A DNA stretch of 64,000 bases from NCBI GenBank assembly GCA_036389315.1, contig DASVQF010000046.1, forward strand, positions 9,648-73,647. The letters run 5' to 3'. Source of the DNA: DASQYE01 sp036389315. Its GTDB lineage: Bacteria > Acidobacteriota > Blastocatellia > Pyrinomonadales > Pyrinomonadaceae. This document shows positions 52,201-59,812 of the stretch, piece after piece (position 1 is the stretch's first letter; the number at the start of each line of letters is the position of its first letter). The notes below the pieces were generated by a model. That model was not told the DNA's origin. It worked only from the letters and a program-made list of their open reading frames with translations, and made no database searches. A program made the translations under genes and the position numbers.

Positions 52201-54286
52201 CGTTCTGCGGAAGCAGCTCGATCTGCGCCGATGTCAAGACGCGCGCGAAGAAGAAGAGAAACGGGTCTGTGCTCTGCGAGGCGACGCGGGAAGCTACCGG
52301 GTCGTTCAGGAGAGCCGGGTCAACAGCGGGCTTGCCGTCAATCGTCGCGCCTTGCAACACGCGATGGCGCGGCAGACCGCCATTCACCTCTATGTCCAGT
52401 GGCGGCTGCGGCGAGCGATGACCGGCCTGCGCCGGAATGTAGAAGGGATAGCCCTTGAAGGTGGGCGTAGGCATCGGCGGCATCGCCCTGTCAGGGATCG
52501 GGACGATGGCCGGATTCGGCGTCCCTCCTGCAATCTCGCCGTCCGGCAGGTTGCGGTCGGCCGTGCCCGCTTCAAAGACATCATGGTTGCGCCACAGCTC
52601 CCACATCCCCTGTGCGAAGTGCGGGTAGAGGTGGCAGTGAAAGATCGCATCGCCCGGCGTAAAGTTGCGGTTGCCGCCGCCGCCGTAATTGATCTCGTAG
52701 GTGAAGGCCGCGCCCGGCGAGATGGTCTGCGAGTCGAGGTAGGTCGAATTCTCATCGCGCGGGCTTTGCAGCCATTGGTGCGCGTGAAGATGAAAGACGT
52801 GCGTCTCCTTGGGCCCGGCGTGCAGATTGCGAAAGCGCACGGGGTCGCCCAGGTATGAATGAACGACGTTCGCGGGATCGTCCGGGAAGAGCACTCCGAC
52901 GGCCTTGCCCGTCGTCGGGTCTTTCCTCACGATCAGGGCCGGGTCGTTGTTCGGGTGCGATTCCAGGAAAAACTCCTCGTATTTGCACTCGGCGCATTTG
53001 GCCGCCGGGCCCACCTTCTTGCGATTGGCGAGCACGATTGCACCCATCCCGCCCGAGCCGTAGTTGATGGCAAAGCCGTCGCGCACGCCATGAAAGACTT
53101 CCTGATCCAGCTCTGGGAAAGCCTGCACGGCCTTAATCTCGTCATGAAAGATGACCGTGAACTCGCGGAAGCTCTGGCCGCAGGTGCTCGAAGGCGGCGC
53201 GTCAACGCAGTTCTCGGTAAAGCCCGTGATGATCGCGTTCACGTCCGTATAGATAATCTCGTTGCCCTGTAGCATGTTCAGGACGGGCGTGCCGTCCGGG
53301 TATCTGGCCTCGTAATTTATCTGCGGCGTTTTGTTCGGATTCTGCGTCGGCGAAGCGGCCGCGAGCTGCGCCGCAGTCACCTGCGAGCGATACCACTTAG
53401 CGCCTTTGGGCTCGACGTTGACCGAGCCGAAGAGGCCCAGGTCTAGCTGCCCGCCGTCGCCCTCGCCGCCTGCCGGTGCGCCCATCGAATACAGAAGGTA
53501 CTGCCCCTCTTTGGCCGCGTACCATTTGTACGTCCTGCTGTCGCCGGGCGCGACTAAGGTCGAACTGTTCTTGCCGACGTTGGCCCCGTCATCCGCGTTG
53601 GGCCCATTGACGTAGTCCAGCCCGTTGACGTGCAGCGAAGCGTAGCGGGTAAAAGTGGAATCGTTATTGGGGCGCGTCTGCGCGAGCAGGTTCGTAAAGT
53701 TCACCTGCAAGCAGTCTCCTTCGTTGACGCGCAGCACAATCGGCCTCGGGCGCTTGTCCGGCCGCAGTTGGACGTTGCCGGGGCCCGAGCCTGTGACATC
53801 GCGGCGCAGCGCAAACATCATGCCTGCCGGGTTGAAGGCCCCGAAACGGTTGTAGGTATAGACCTGATCGAAGGCGACGACGTTGGCGACCACGGTGTTG
53901 TTGCACGAAGGAGCCGTCGGCGCGGGCGGAGGCACAGGGCTCGGAACCGGCGTCGGGCTTGGAATCGGCGTTGCCGTCGGCACTGGAATCGGCGTTGGAA
54001 ACGGCGTCGGCGATGCCGTCGGTAACTCACCCGGCTCGCACATCGCCGTCTCGCAGGGGTTAGGTAGCTCCGACGCCGCTCCCGGCTGTGGCTGGGACGT
54101 ACTATCTCCGGTTGGGCTCGCCGGTTGAGCGTCCTGCGTCCCCTCTGCGGTTGCGGTCTCCTGTGTGGTCGCACCGCTCTGCTCCTGGCCGAGCGTGATG
54201 CTGTGAAGAGATGCTACGAGCGCGCAACAGATTGTCAGATAGATCAAGAAGCGGATGCTTGGCGTGAATGCACGAGCGCCGTTCAT
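49274..54286 (-). CDS. Giant MofA-like multicopper oxidase
   Basis: 1,670 residues from the ATG at 54286. A signal peptide and a Pro/Thr linker (PTPFPTPIPVPTATPIP) lead into three repeated multicopper-oxidase modules (each with a YNRFGAFNPAGMMFAL-like opening). Module 1 has HVFHLHAHQW (near 495) and the type 1 site IFHCHLYPHFAQGMWEL (near 548). Module 2 has GQHIHLVKFD (near 848) and HQHHGLYGALVVEP (near 960). Module 3 has HASHGATGML (near 1435) and HGFTLFGHHWQFEP (near 1585) but no HCH motif. Size and architecture recall MofA, linked to manganese oxidation in Leptothrix. It heads the five-gene operon. The substrate (Mn, Fe, phenolics) is not established. Confidence 0.9.
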   Translation of the reverse strand: MNGARAFTPSIRFLIYLTICCALVASLHSITLGQEQSGATTQETATAEGTQDAQPASPTGDSTSQPQPGAASELPNPCETAMCEPGELPTASPTPFPTPIPVPTATPIPSPTPVPSPVPPPAPTAPSCNNTVVANVVAFDQVYTYNRFGAFNPAGMMFALRRDVTGSGPGNVQLRPDKRPRPIVLRVNEGDCLQVNFTNLLAQTRPNNDSTFTRYASLHVNGLDYVNGPNADDGANVGKNSSTLVAPGDSRTYKWYAAKEGQYLLYSMGAPAGGEGDGGQLDLGLFGSVNVEPKGAKWYRSQVTAAQLAAASPTQNPNKTPQINYEARYPDGTPVLNMLQGNEIIYTDVNAIITGFTENCVDAPPSSTCGQSFREFTVIFHDEIKAVQAFPELDQEVFHGVRDGFAINYGSGGMGAIVLANRKKVGPAAKCAECKYEEFFLESHPNNDPALIVRKDPTTGKAVGVLFPDDPANVVHSYLGDPVRFRNLHAGPKETHVFHLHAHQWLQSPRDENSTYLDSQTISPGAAFTYEINYGGGGNRNFTPGDAIFHCHLYPHFAQGMWELWRNHDVFEAGTADRNLPDGEIAGGTPNPAIVPIPDRAMPPMPTPTFKGYPFYIPAQAGHRSPQPPLDIEVNGGLPRHRVLQGATIDGKPAVDPALLNDPVASRVASQSTDPFLFFFARVLTSAQIELLPQNGTAAEVNAMNFHQGTDNGSGLPGVPVVTKYGWPARGYQSYTASGAPGLFLVNGQPPKPGAPYADPCSPTSTLRPYRAAYIQFDMTVNRAGWHDRQARITTLEADALPTLNGTRKPEPLFFRVNSGECVTFSATNLVPSVLNLDDFQIFTPTDIIGQHIHLVKFDVTSSDGAGNGWNYEDGGFSPGEVRERIAANNAFQQAHGGTQILTAQPHPVFGAGPGNAFLGAQTTVQRWWADPLLNNQGQDRTIRTVFTHDHFSPSSHQHHGLYGALVVEPPGSQWAGLDNQPLGGRYDGGPTSFAANIIPGPLAAPDQKRPYREFNLAFGDFAIVYTADLKPVNPPGFMEAPLPIAIEQPPVPKPESISAGDPGTQLVNYRNEPIPLRIGQETAGGFVQKTDPSGDMANVFNSNLHGDPFTPLLMAFENERVQVRLIQGAQEEQHVFNIHGVKWLFEPSAPNSGFRNGQQIGISEHFEFELNPSPLSPTVVGGANAIDRLYSSAATDNLWDGQWGILRTFQGAQALVNDQLTGQPFTMTPLPGTPQTQRSSGPNVATPFNSVCPAAAPLRSYSVSAWAARDLVQGGKLEYNKRFGIADPNAIIFIENSHYNYFKSGWARPEPLVLRAAAGECIQVTLTNRLPTVVPEGDSWNHMPAIINHFNFNQVKTSNRVGLHPQLVAYDVATSDGARVGLNPDTTVGPGNSITYTWYAGENTVDTDGRVIATPMEFGATGLRDMGDVIKHASHGATGMLIIEPAGSNWISDFTNGSGSNASANVFLGGSSQISFREHAVIYQDDLSVQQNGVPLKNVGGEDDAEDTGFKAFNYRSEPIWARMGLQVTDVPNLLNDVDLKNVLSSTKINPGCGTSVCGDPETMVYTAIAGTPTRFRVIQGAGHPRQHGFTLFGHHWQFEPWTANSTVQGTNPFTFEVGSYSGIGPTRHDNILTNAGGLFSRPGDYLYRTQESFQFTNGLWGIFRVTPR

Positions 54287-54874
54287 AGATGGCTCCTTTT
54301 TTGTTGAACCACCCACGCACTCTGCGCTAAGATGCAGTTTGTCCGAGAAAGCATCCTTAGCACTTCATGTGTGGAGGTTGTATTTCAAAACCAGCCCCGT
54401 CGTCACTTGCCGGTGACGGCGGGGCTGTTTAATCAGACACTAGTTCTTCCCAAGATCGCTAGAGATACCGAAGATGGAACCGGACGCAAATCGCACTTCG
54501 AGCCGGCGGAGCGAGACCAGGGCTTCGCGGGAAATAGCTGTGGGGCGAGGTGGATTGCCATCTTCTTTGCTCTGATTTAATTGTGAAGCGGAGGGGAAGC
54601 GGACTAACCTAAGATTACAATTACCTTGCAATACGTAGCTAAAATTATTGCGCCGACAAAGTAAACCTAATCCTCAAAGCGCGTCAACTTGAGAAACTGT
54701 GCCGGTTTTTTTGCAAATTTGTGTCACCCGAAGCCGGGGCCTCAAGAAGCGAACTGGCCGCCGGCCGCGTCGCAATAAAGGCTGCAACAGGGCCGGCGGC
54801 CACGCCGCACGTCAAGTGCTCTGTTTGTGGCCGGGGAGAACGACAGACACGCCCTGGCGTCCGGCCCGGTCTCC
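54287..54874. other. Intergenic region with a strong hairpin upstream of the oxidase operon
   Basis: 588 bp without a convincing gene. The arms 54393-54406 and 54413-54426 form a 14-bp stem (AGCCCCGTCGTCAC and its complement with one mismatch), loop TTGCCG. On the leftward strand GGGGCTGGTTTTG follows, so it could attenuate the oxidase operon or terminate a transcript from the right. The 54590-54720 stretch is AT-richer and probably carries the operon promoter, which I could not define. The GC-rich part near 54760-54870 holds an open frame I do not believe. Confidence 0.45.
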
Positions 54875-55329
54875 TCACTGTTGGCGAAGGGTCACGCCCT
54901 GGTAAGACGGATTCATGTAGATCAATGAGCTGCCACAGGGAGTTTGCACTGTCACAGTGGCGTCTAGGTACATGCTTGCCGAAGTGCCAAGGCTTGCGAT
55001 ATTGCCGTTGTATGTCCCGTAATAGTCCGCGCCGTAGCCCGGCAGTATCGTTGTGCTCAAAGTGCCATTGGCAGTATCAAACGTGATCCCATTCAACGTG
55101 ACGTAGGCCAGCCGTAAAAGACCTGAACCTGTGTCGGAGAAATCTGTCTGAGTTGTACGGCGACTCCCCAGGACATCTGCCAGTTCGATTCGTTACCGAG
55201 CGTCACGGGCACGCGTTAAGCGGCATTGCCGGAAAGCGTCTGTGCCTCTGCGCAGACACAGGTGAGTAGTGTGAAACAGATCAGAAGTAGTAGCCGTCTG
55301 AGACTGGAATTTAGCTTCGCGCTAGGCAC
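54875..55329 (-). pseudogene. Broken gene for a small secreted protein
   Basis: Read leftward from a GTG at 55329 the frame gives a clean signal peptide (LNSSLRRLLLLICFTLLTCVCAEAQTLSGNAA) and then a TAA. Without that stop, the same frame continues NESNWQMSWGVAVQLRQ up to FYGW, and a second lesion shifts it: YVTLNGITFDTANGTLSTTILPGY continues in another frame to a stop at 54875. One nonsense codon and one frameshift in 455 bp point to a decayed gene of ~145 codons, although a sequence error could explain the shift alone. Function unknown. Confidence 0.6.
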
Positions 55330-55423
55330 AGACTCACCCCCGCCCTCCCGAGTCCGATAACGTAGGTCACGCGTGATTTTGCATACCTACTAAGGCATGC
55401 TGGAAGCTCAAAAAAGCCAGCAG

Positions 55424-56977
55424 TTATGATACGCGGGCCGCCATAGAAACATTAGACTGGCGACTCCGCGCAGCGCGCCACTTGACGAAGCCTTCCTTCA
55501 TGAGCGGGTAAATAGTTCGCCGGTTATCGAAGATCAGTTTGACCCATGCCCGTCTGCTCATCTGTGGGAAGTAGATGCCGCGAAAGAAGAGGCGCGCCAC
55601 CAGATGAGTGATGCGATATTTGAGGGGCTCATGACGTATCGAATCAATCGCACTGGCATTACGTTCGGAGCTATAGGAAGAAGCCCAGGCACGATTAACT
55701 TCCTGTCGTGCCTCGGCAATCGTCATCTTCAACGGCGTATGTGCCATCACGAATGGAGCAAAATCCATCCAGTGCTTAGGACGCGCCAAACGCCCGGCTT
55801 TCTCCAAACGCTCATAAAGAGGTGTTGCCGGAAAGGGCGTGAGCTGGCCGAAGACGGGTAGACCGGGCGGCCATGAGCTAATCTCTTGCAGCGTTCGCGC
55901 GGCCACTCCCGTCGTATCGTTGTCCATCCCGAAGATAAACGACGTAATGGCATAAATATGACGCCGGGCCAGGCGCTCAAGCACGACTGAGTATTCGCCC
56001 GGCTTGCTGAAATTCTTATTGACATCAGCCATGTTCGCCGGGTCAATTGATTCCATGCCGATAAAGACCCATTTCCCGCCCGACTCGCTGATGAGATCAA
56101 TAAGCTCCTCGTCGCGCAAGAGATTGGCGCTGATCTGCGCAACCCAGGGCACTTGGGCGCGGGCCTCGATAATGTCCCTGAGGAGCGATTTCGTGCGCTT
56201 GATATTGATGGCCAGATTATCGTCTATGAAGAAGACGGCGATCTGTCCGCGCTCCCTGCGTGCCCGCGCCTTGAGGCGCAACAACTCTTCAACGACGCTC
56301 TCGTTAGTTCGGAAGCGAATCGAGTCGCCGAAGAAACCCGTGACGGTGCAAAACTCGCAGCCGTAAGGACAGCCGCGACCCGTCTCAATCGGCACGACAT
56401 GAAAAGTTCCCCAGCCGCCTCCCAGCCCGGACATAATGGGGCGCAGCCATTTAGGTATTAAGCTGAACTGATCCAGGTTGAGCTTCTCCCAGGGGATTAA
56501 AGGATAAGGTTGCAGGCTCGGCTTGCGGTCTAAACCTTTCGCGTCTCGCTCCGGCTGGTAAACTTCCTTAAGCTCACCTTTGGCCGCGTCTTCGACGATC
56601 AGCGGCCAGGTTTCATCTGCCTCGCCGAGAGCGACCGCATCGGCGTGGCGAGCGCCGCCATCTCTGCCGAGCGCCTCATCAGGCATCTCAGTGACGTGCG
56701 GCCCGCCCATCACTACGGGGACTCCCGCCGCCCGAATCCGGTCGGCGACGCGATAAGCCTTCGCCACCATTCTCGTCATCGCGCCGATGCCGACGAGCCC
56801 GATCTTCTGATCGTGGATAAATCGCACAAGTTCTTCGTCACTCATTGCGCGCGCGTTGCCGTCTATGAGCAAGACCTCATGGCCTGCGGGCGTGAGCGCC
56901 TGAAGCAGAAACATCCAGAGGTGCGGCATGAAGTTGCGCGTCACGCCATTGTCCGGGTTATAGAGTAAGATTTTCAT
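55424..56977 (-). CDS. B12-binding radical SAM protein
   Basis: 517 residues from the ATG at 56977; an open frame upstream is ignored because KILLYNPDNGVTRNF is the usual beginning of a B12-binding domain. Residues 1-150 form that domain (IGLVGIGAMTRMVAKAYRVADRI, VVMGGPHVTEMP). The radical SAM core carries the 4Fe-4S motif GCPYGCEFCTVTGFFG (CxxxCxxC, near residue 200). The C-terminal ~100 residues are basic and aromatic. Related enzymes methylate hopanoids, lipids or natural products. No specific reaction can be named. It is preceded by a leader sharing a motif with that of the DnaJ-finger gene. Confidence 0.88.
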   Translation of the reverse strand: MKILLYNPDNGVTRNFMPHLWMFLLQALTPAGHEVLLIDGNARAMSDEELVRFIHDQKIGLVGIGAMTRMVAKAYRVADRIRAAGVPVVMGGPHVTEMPDEALGRDGGARHADAVALGEADETWPLIVEDAAKGELKEVYQPERDAKGLDRKPSLQPYPLIPWEKLNLDQFSLIPKWLRPIMSGLGGGWGTFHVVPIETGRGCPYGCEFCTVTGFFGDSIRFRTNESVVEELLRLKARARRERGQIAVFFIDDNLAINIKRTKSLLRDIIEARAQVPWVAQISANLLRDEELIDLISESGGKWVFIGMESIDPANMADVNKNFSKPGEYSVVLERLARRHIYAITSFIFGMDNDTTGVAARTLQEISSWPPGLPVFGQLTPFPATPLYERLEKAGRLARPKHWMDFAPFVMAHTPLKMTIAEARQEVNRAWASSYSSERNASAIDSIRHEPLKYRITHLVARLFFRGIYFPQMSRRAWVKLIFDNRRTIYPLMKEGFVKWRAARSRQSNVSMAARVS

Positions 56978-57091
56978 TGTCTCTCTGCCTGTTTGACCAT
57001 CATGGAAGCCGAATCTAGGTAGATATGACCTTGCGCAAGGTCGGTGCTGGAACAAGCTATCGGTGGCACAAGGAGGAAGTGGGGGCCTCGA

Positions 57092-57132
57092 TCCTGATGT
57101 CGAGAAGTGCATTGTCCGGAGACAGTATAGCA
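57092..57132 (-). promoter_or_regulatory. Extended -10 and shared leader motif upstream of the radical SAM gene
   Basis: Leftward, TGCTATACT (57124-57132) is an extended -10 element; 18-19 nt later TCTCGACATCAGGA (57092-57105) appears, the same 14-mer as at 59339-59352. A GGCAC-AGGAGGA-like block (leftward TCCTCC...GTGCC) follows in both. The gene starts about 115 nt further on. Confidence 0.5.
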
Positions 57133-57195
57133 CTATGCGCGCCAGCGTTCATGAGAATTATTGACGATGAAGAGATGGAGTGTCGTTAGCTATGG

Positions 57196-57930
57196 TTACG
57201 AAGACGGATGAGTATTATTCACACTTGCTCCAAGGCGATCAGCCTCCCCTTTAACAACTCGATAGCACTCGCAGGCAGTCTTCTCAAGCCCTTTCCTTTC
57301 CAAGATGCTGATGTTGCCCCGTGAATAGCGGATCAAGCCTTCCGCTTGCAGCACCGTCGCGGCGCTGCCGATGCTGGCCCGCCGCGCTCCCAGCATGTGG
57401 GAAATAAACTCCTGCTTGAGGTGCAGCACATCTGACTCCATACGGTCGTGGCACATCAGCAGCCAGCGCGAGAGTCGCTCTTCCACAGTATGCAGACGGT
57501 TGCAGGCGGCAGTTTGCGCGACCTGCTTCATAAGGGTACGAGTATATAGAAGCAGTTGGGTGAGCAACGGGCTGTGGTTCCTCTTCAATCCCTCTTTGAA
57601 GCGATCCGATCTCATACGCATCGCTCCCCCTTCGATCTGCACGATGGCCTCTTCGGATGCTATGTCGTCGCCCAGCAATACGGGAATACCGACCATCCCA
57701 TCTTTACCTATCAGACCGACTTCAATGCTCGCCCCGCTTCTCATGTGAGTGACCAGCGAGACGATCCCTTCGCCGGGGAAATAGACATATTCGATGACCT
57801 CACCCGACTGGTAAAGAATCACGTCGAGAGGCAGCGAGATGAACTCCAGATCGGGGAGCATTCGCTCGTATTCGCGTCGCGGCAGAGCGGCGAGAATCAG
57901 ATTTTTGATAGGCAAGTGGGCCTTGAGCAT
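57196..57930 (-). CDS. Crp/Fnr-family transcriptional regulator
   Basis: 244 residues from the ATG at 57930, where AAAGGA stands 9 nt upstream; a TTG 21 nt earlier is unlikely. The N-terminal cyclic-nucleotide-binding beta-roll (LDVILYQSGEVIEYVYFPGEGIVSLVTHMRSGASIEVGLIGKDGMVGIPVLLG) is followed by a dimer helix and a C-terminal winged helix (QEFISHMLGARRASIGSAATVLQAEGLIRYSRGNISIL). No Fnr cysteine cluster is evident. It is the fourth gene after the omega-like protein and two small genes (gaps -1, 15 and 48 bp). Ligand unknown. Confidence 0.9.
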   Translation of the reverse strand: MLKAHLPIKNLILAALPRREYERMLPDLEFISLPLDVILYQSGEVIEYVYFPGEGIVSLVTHMRSGASIEVGLIGKDGMVGIPVLLGDDIASEEAIVQIEGGAMRMRSDRFKEGLKRNHSPLLTQLLLYTRTLMKQVAQTAACNRLHTVEERLSRWLLMCHDRMESDVLHLKQEFISHMLGARRASIGSAATVLQAEGLIRYSRGNISILERKGLEKTACECYRVVKGEADRLGASVNNTHPSS

Positions 57931-57978
57931 TAGTTTGTTTCCTTTATTCAATCCTCTATGTCCAAGCTTATTGTGCAG

Positions 57979-58218
57979 CTATTCGAGGTAATGGTCATTC
58001 AGCATCGTCTGTAAAGTGACTGGCACGTCCTTCCATCTCGTCATGGAGAGCATACGGAGAGACTCCTCGGAGAGATGCACGCGGGAGACGCGCCAGCGCC
58101 CGGACTCATCCTCAAGCCAACAATAATAAGGGCCTTCAGCACGCCTGCTGTAGAAGACGGCAGGTCGTGCGCGAGAGTCCGCGCCAAGACGGTCAACATA
58201 GACGCGCAGCGCATTCAT
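57979..58218 (-). CDS. Small conserved-looking protein, unknown
   Basis: 79 residues starting MNALRVYVDRLGADSRARPAVFY. WLEDESGRWRVSRVHLSEESLRML follows, with a mix of predicted strands and a helix. No TM segment or cysteine pattern. It lies 15 bp after the 82-residue gene and 48 bp before the Crp/Fnr start, all leftward, which suggests a joint transcript. No family recognised. Confidence 0.55.
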   Translation of the reverse strand: MNALRVYVDRLGADSRARPAVFYSRRAEGPYYCWLEDESGRWRVSRVHLSEESLRMLSMTRWKDVPVTLQTMLNDHYLE

Positions 58219-58233
58219 CCTGATAGTCTCTGA

Positions 58234-58482
58234 CTATTCAAAAGCCTTCCTGCCAGTCAACTCGGCTTCACCCCTGTAGTGTTCCAGCAGTTTATCGAGT
58301 AAGGATGTGTGATCTTTAAAGCCCTGCTCAGGCTCTCCCCCTACTTTGCGGATTCGCCAGTAGACGGCCCGCATCAAGGCGTCCTCGCCGCTCGCAGTAC
58401 CGCACCGGCACAGGACGGCAGCGCGATCACGCCATACGCCATCACAGATTTGCTCGAATGTCTCGGCGCTTATCCTGCTCAT
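58234..58482 (-). CDS. Small cytoplasmic protein, unknown
   Basis: 82 residues, mostly helical: SAETFEQICDGVWRDRAAVLC, then DALMRAVYWRIRKVGG and LLDKLLEHYRGEAEL. Two nearby cysteines (LCRCGT) could bind metal, but there is no full motif. It overlaps the end of the omega-like gene by one base (TAATG), so translation is coupled. Function unknown. Confidence 0.55.
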   Translation of the reverse strand: MSRISAETFEQICDGVWRDRAAVLCRCGTASGEDALMRAVYWRIRKVGGEPEQGFKDHTSLLDKLLEHYRGEAELTGRKAFE

Positions 58483-58799
58483 TACAATCCCTCGCGCTTC
58501 AACTCGTTGTCATTAACACCCATGCTCGCTTGATCTCCCGTCGTAGTCGTGAAAGGCACAAGTCCACGCTTGGCTTCTTCAAGCGCGATGCTCGTGTTCC
58601 GACGTTTCCGTGGGTCGGCATCAATCCGGGGGCGCGCGCCGCGCAGGAGTTGCTTGCTTCTTAAAGACGCCACGACGATTAGCTGATACCTTGAGCTTAT
58701 TCCGGGCCACTGCTCCTCGCTCGCCGCGCGGATCATGGCTTTAGCCTTCACGGGCGAAACCTGTTCCGCCTCCAACAAGGTGTTTGAACCAATAAGCAT
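58482..58799 (-). CDS. RNA polymerase omega-subunit-like protein
   Basis: 105 residues. The central SRYQLIVVASLRSKQLLRGARP followed by RNTSIALEEAKRGLVPF reads like the omega subunit (RpoZ), whose 'SRY.L...AA.RA.QL..G' and '...IALEE...G' motifs stabilise beta'. The N-terminus (LIGSNTLLEAEQVSPVKAKAMIRA) and the ~30-residue tail are not typical, so it could be a stress paralogue rather than the housekeeping subunit. It is first in a transcript with two small genes and a Crp/Fnr regulator. Confidence 0.65.
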   Translation of the reverse strand: MLIGSNTLLEAEQVSPVKAKAMIRAASEEQWPGISSRYQLIVVASLRSKQLLRGARPRIDADPRKRRNTSIALEEAKRGLVPFTTTTGDQASMGVNDNELKREGL

Positions 58800-58878
58800 T
58801 TCAGATCAACCCTTCCAGTTACTAAAACCTGTCGAGCAAATTAAAGACGGCGATCAACGCATCGGCGGTGATGAGGGA

Positions 58879-59121
58879 TTACTTGCCTTCAAACACCCGC
58901 GTCCAGCCAGTACCGGCACAAGTCAGGCATGCGTGGGCCATGTTGCGCCTGCCGCTCCCTGCGCATTGTCTACAGGGGGCTGCCGGCTGTACGACAGATA
59001 CTTTCCCCTTCCCGCCGCAGACCAGACACGAGATAACGTAGCCTACAGAGATGGCCCACTTTCCTTCGCCCGTGCACCATGCGCACGTCTCATGTGTGTA
59101 AGTTCGCTGCGGGAAGCTCAT
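58879..59121 (-). CDS. Stand-alone DnaJ-type zinc-finger protein
   Basis: 80 residues with four CxxCxGxG units: CAWCTGEGKW, CLVCGGKGKV, CRQCAGSGRR and CLTCAGTGWT, the two-zinc cradle of DnaJ, with no J domain. In DnaJ this domain binds client proteins and has a redox role. As a free-standing protein it could be a chaperone adaptor. It lies 79 bp before the omega-like gene, both leftward. Its leader shares a motif with the radical SAM leader. Confidence 0.8.
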   Translation of the reverse strand: MSFPQRTYTHETCAWCTGEGKWAISVGYVISCLVCGGKGKVSVVQPAAPCRQCAGSGRRNMAHACLTCAGTGWTRVFEGK

Positions 59122-59456
59122 CTTTCACTCTCCGTCGTAAGGCATGGTGCAAGAGATGAGACGCCCGAGGCTTTTGAGGCGTAGACGTATAGTTGTGCTT
59201 GATGGGGCAGGGGGTGGCGAGATTGGTTTTCGATTGAATTTTCGCGGGCTGCGGGTACAGGCATCAGGAGCCTCCTCAAGGTGGTCGCGTTTGGAAAAAC
59301 AGCAGACGGCACGAGGAGGAGAACGCTGGCGCGTTGAGTCCTGATGTCGAGAGATGTGTTTTCTAAAGAACAGTTAGTAGCTGACGAAAGAAGTATACCA
59401 CAACTATGCACGCTCGGCGACATAAGAAGCTGTGTGCCGGATGAAGCCCTCTCGAT
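59122..59456. promoter_or_regulatory. Leader region with motif shared with 57092-57132
   Basis: 335 bp without a gene, containing leftward the extended -10 TGGTATACT (59392-59400), the 14-mer TCTCGACATCAGGA (59339-59352) and a TCCTCCTCGTGCC block (59308-59320 region). It begins 270 bp before the DnaJ-finger start, so an unusually long untranslated leader of about 270 nt is possible. A 101-residue open frame in it lacks coding character. Confidence 0.45.
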
Positions 59457-59729
59457 TTAACCTGTAATCGGTTTGAGCGCAGCACCGCTCTTTGAACGGG
59501 AGTGGGCCGTTCGTTTAGTATCAATCAAATCTTCAATGTGCCAGCAAGTAGGTTTCGCGTTTAAGCGAAGCAGCCCATCCTTATCAGATTCGTATGCGTG
59601 AAGGCCGAAAAATTCCCAGGCCCCCAGAAGATAGAGAACATATCCGCCCCGAAAAACTGCGTGGACGACAAATTCCCTTCCGTCAGGCAGAGCATAGATA
59701 CCGCGCTCTCTCAGGCCAACCTTCTGCAT
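59457..59729 (-). CDS. Small protein of unknown function
   Basis: 90 residues with a strong ribosome site (AGGAGG 7 nt before the ATG). YALPDGREFVVHAVFRGGYVLYLLGAWEFFGLHAYESDKDGLLRLNAKPTCWHIEDLIDT looks like a small beta-barrel or SH3-like fold. No family is recognised. It ends just before the leader region of the DnaJ-finger gene and follows the RRM gene by 83 bp. Confidence 0.6.
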   Translation of the reverse strand: MQKVGLRERGIYALPDGREFVVHAVFRGGYVLYLLGAWEFFGLHAYESDKDGLLRLNAKPTCWHIEDLIDTKRTAHSRSKSGAALKPITG

Positions 59730-59812
59730 CCGTCATCCTCCTGGCAAAGACTGCGCGGTGGTGAGAGGGGCGAAGATTGCAGTGTTTTCCGTCAACCTTC
59801 GCCCCTCGGAAA

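Noticed and set aside
49988..52858. 956-residue rightward frame opposite the multicopper oxidase
   Set aside because: Despite its length it lacks any motif and has the arginine-rich composition expected of an antisense shadow in GC-rich DNA.
53883..54128. Glycine-rich rightward frame near the oxidase N-terminus
   Set aside because: It is the complement of the Pro/Thr linker of the oxidase, which makes a repetitive open frame by chance.
54721..55086. Rightward frame with CSVC and CHRE cysteines
   Set aside because: It starts with GTG lacking a ribosome site and overlaps the decayed gene on the other strand, which explains its composition.
59118..59423. 101-residue leftward frame in the leader region
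   Set aside because: No start context, no family and sequence typical of non-coding; the shared leader motif fits better.
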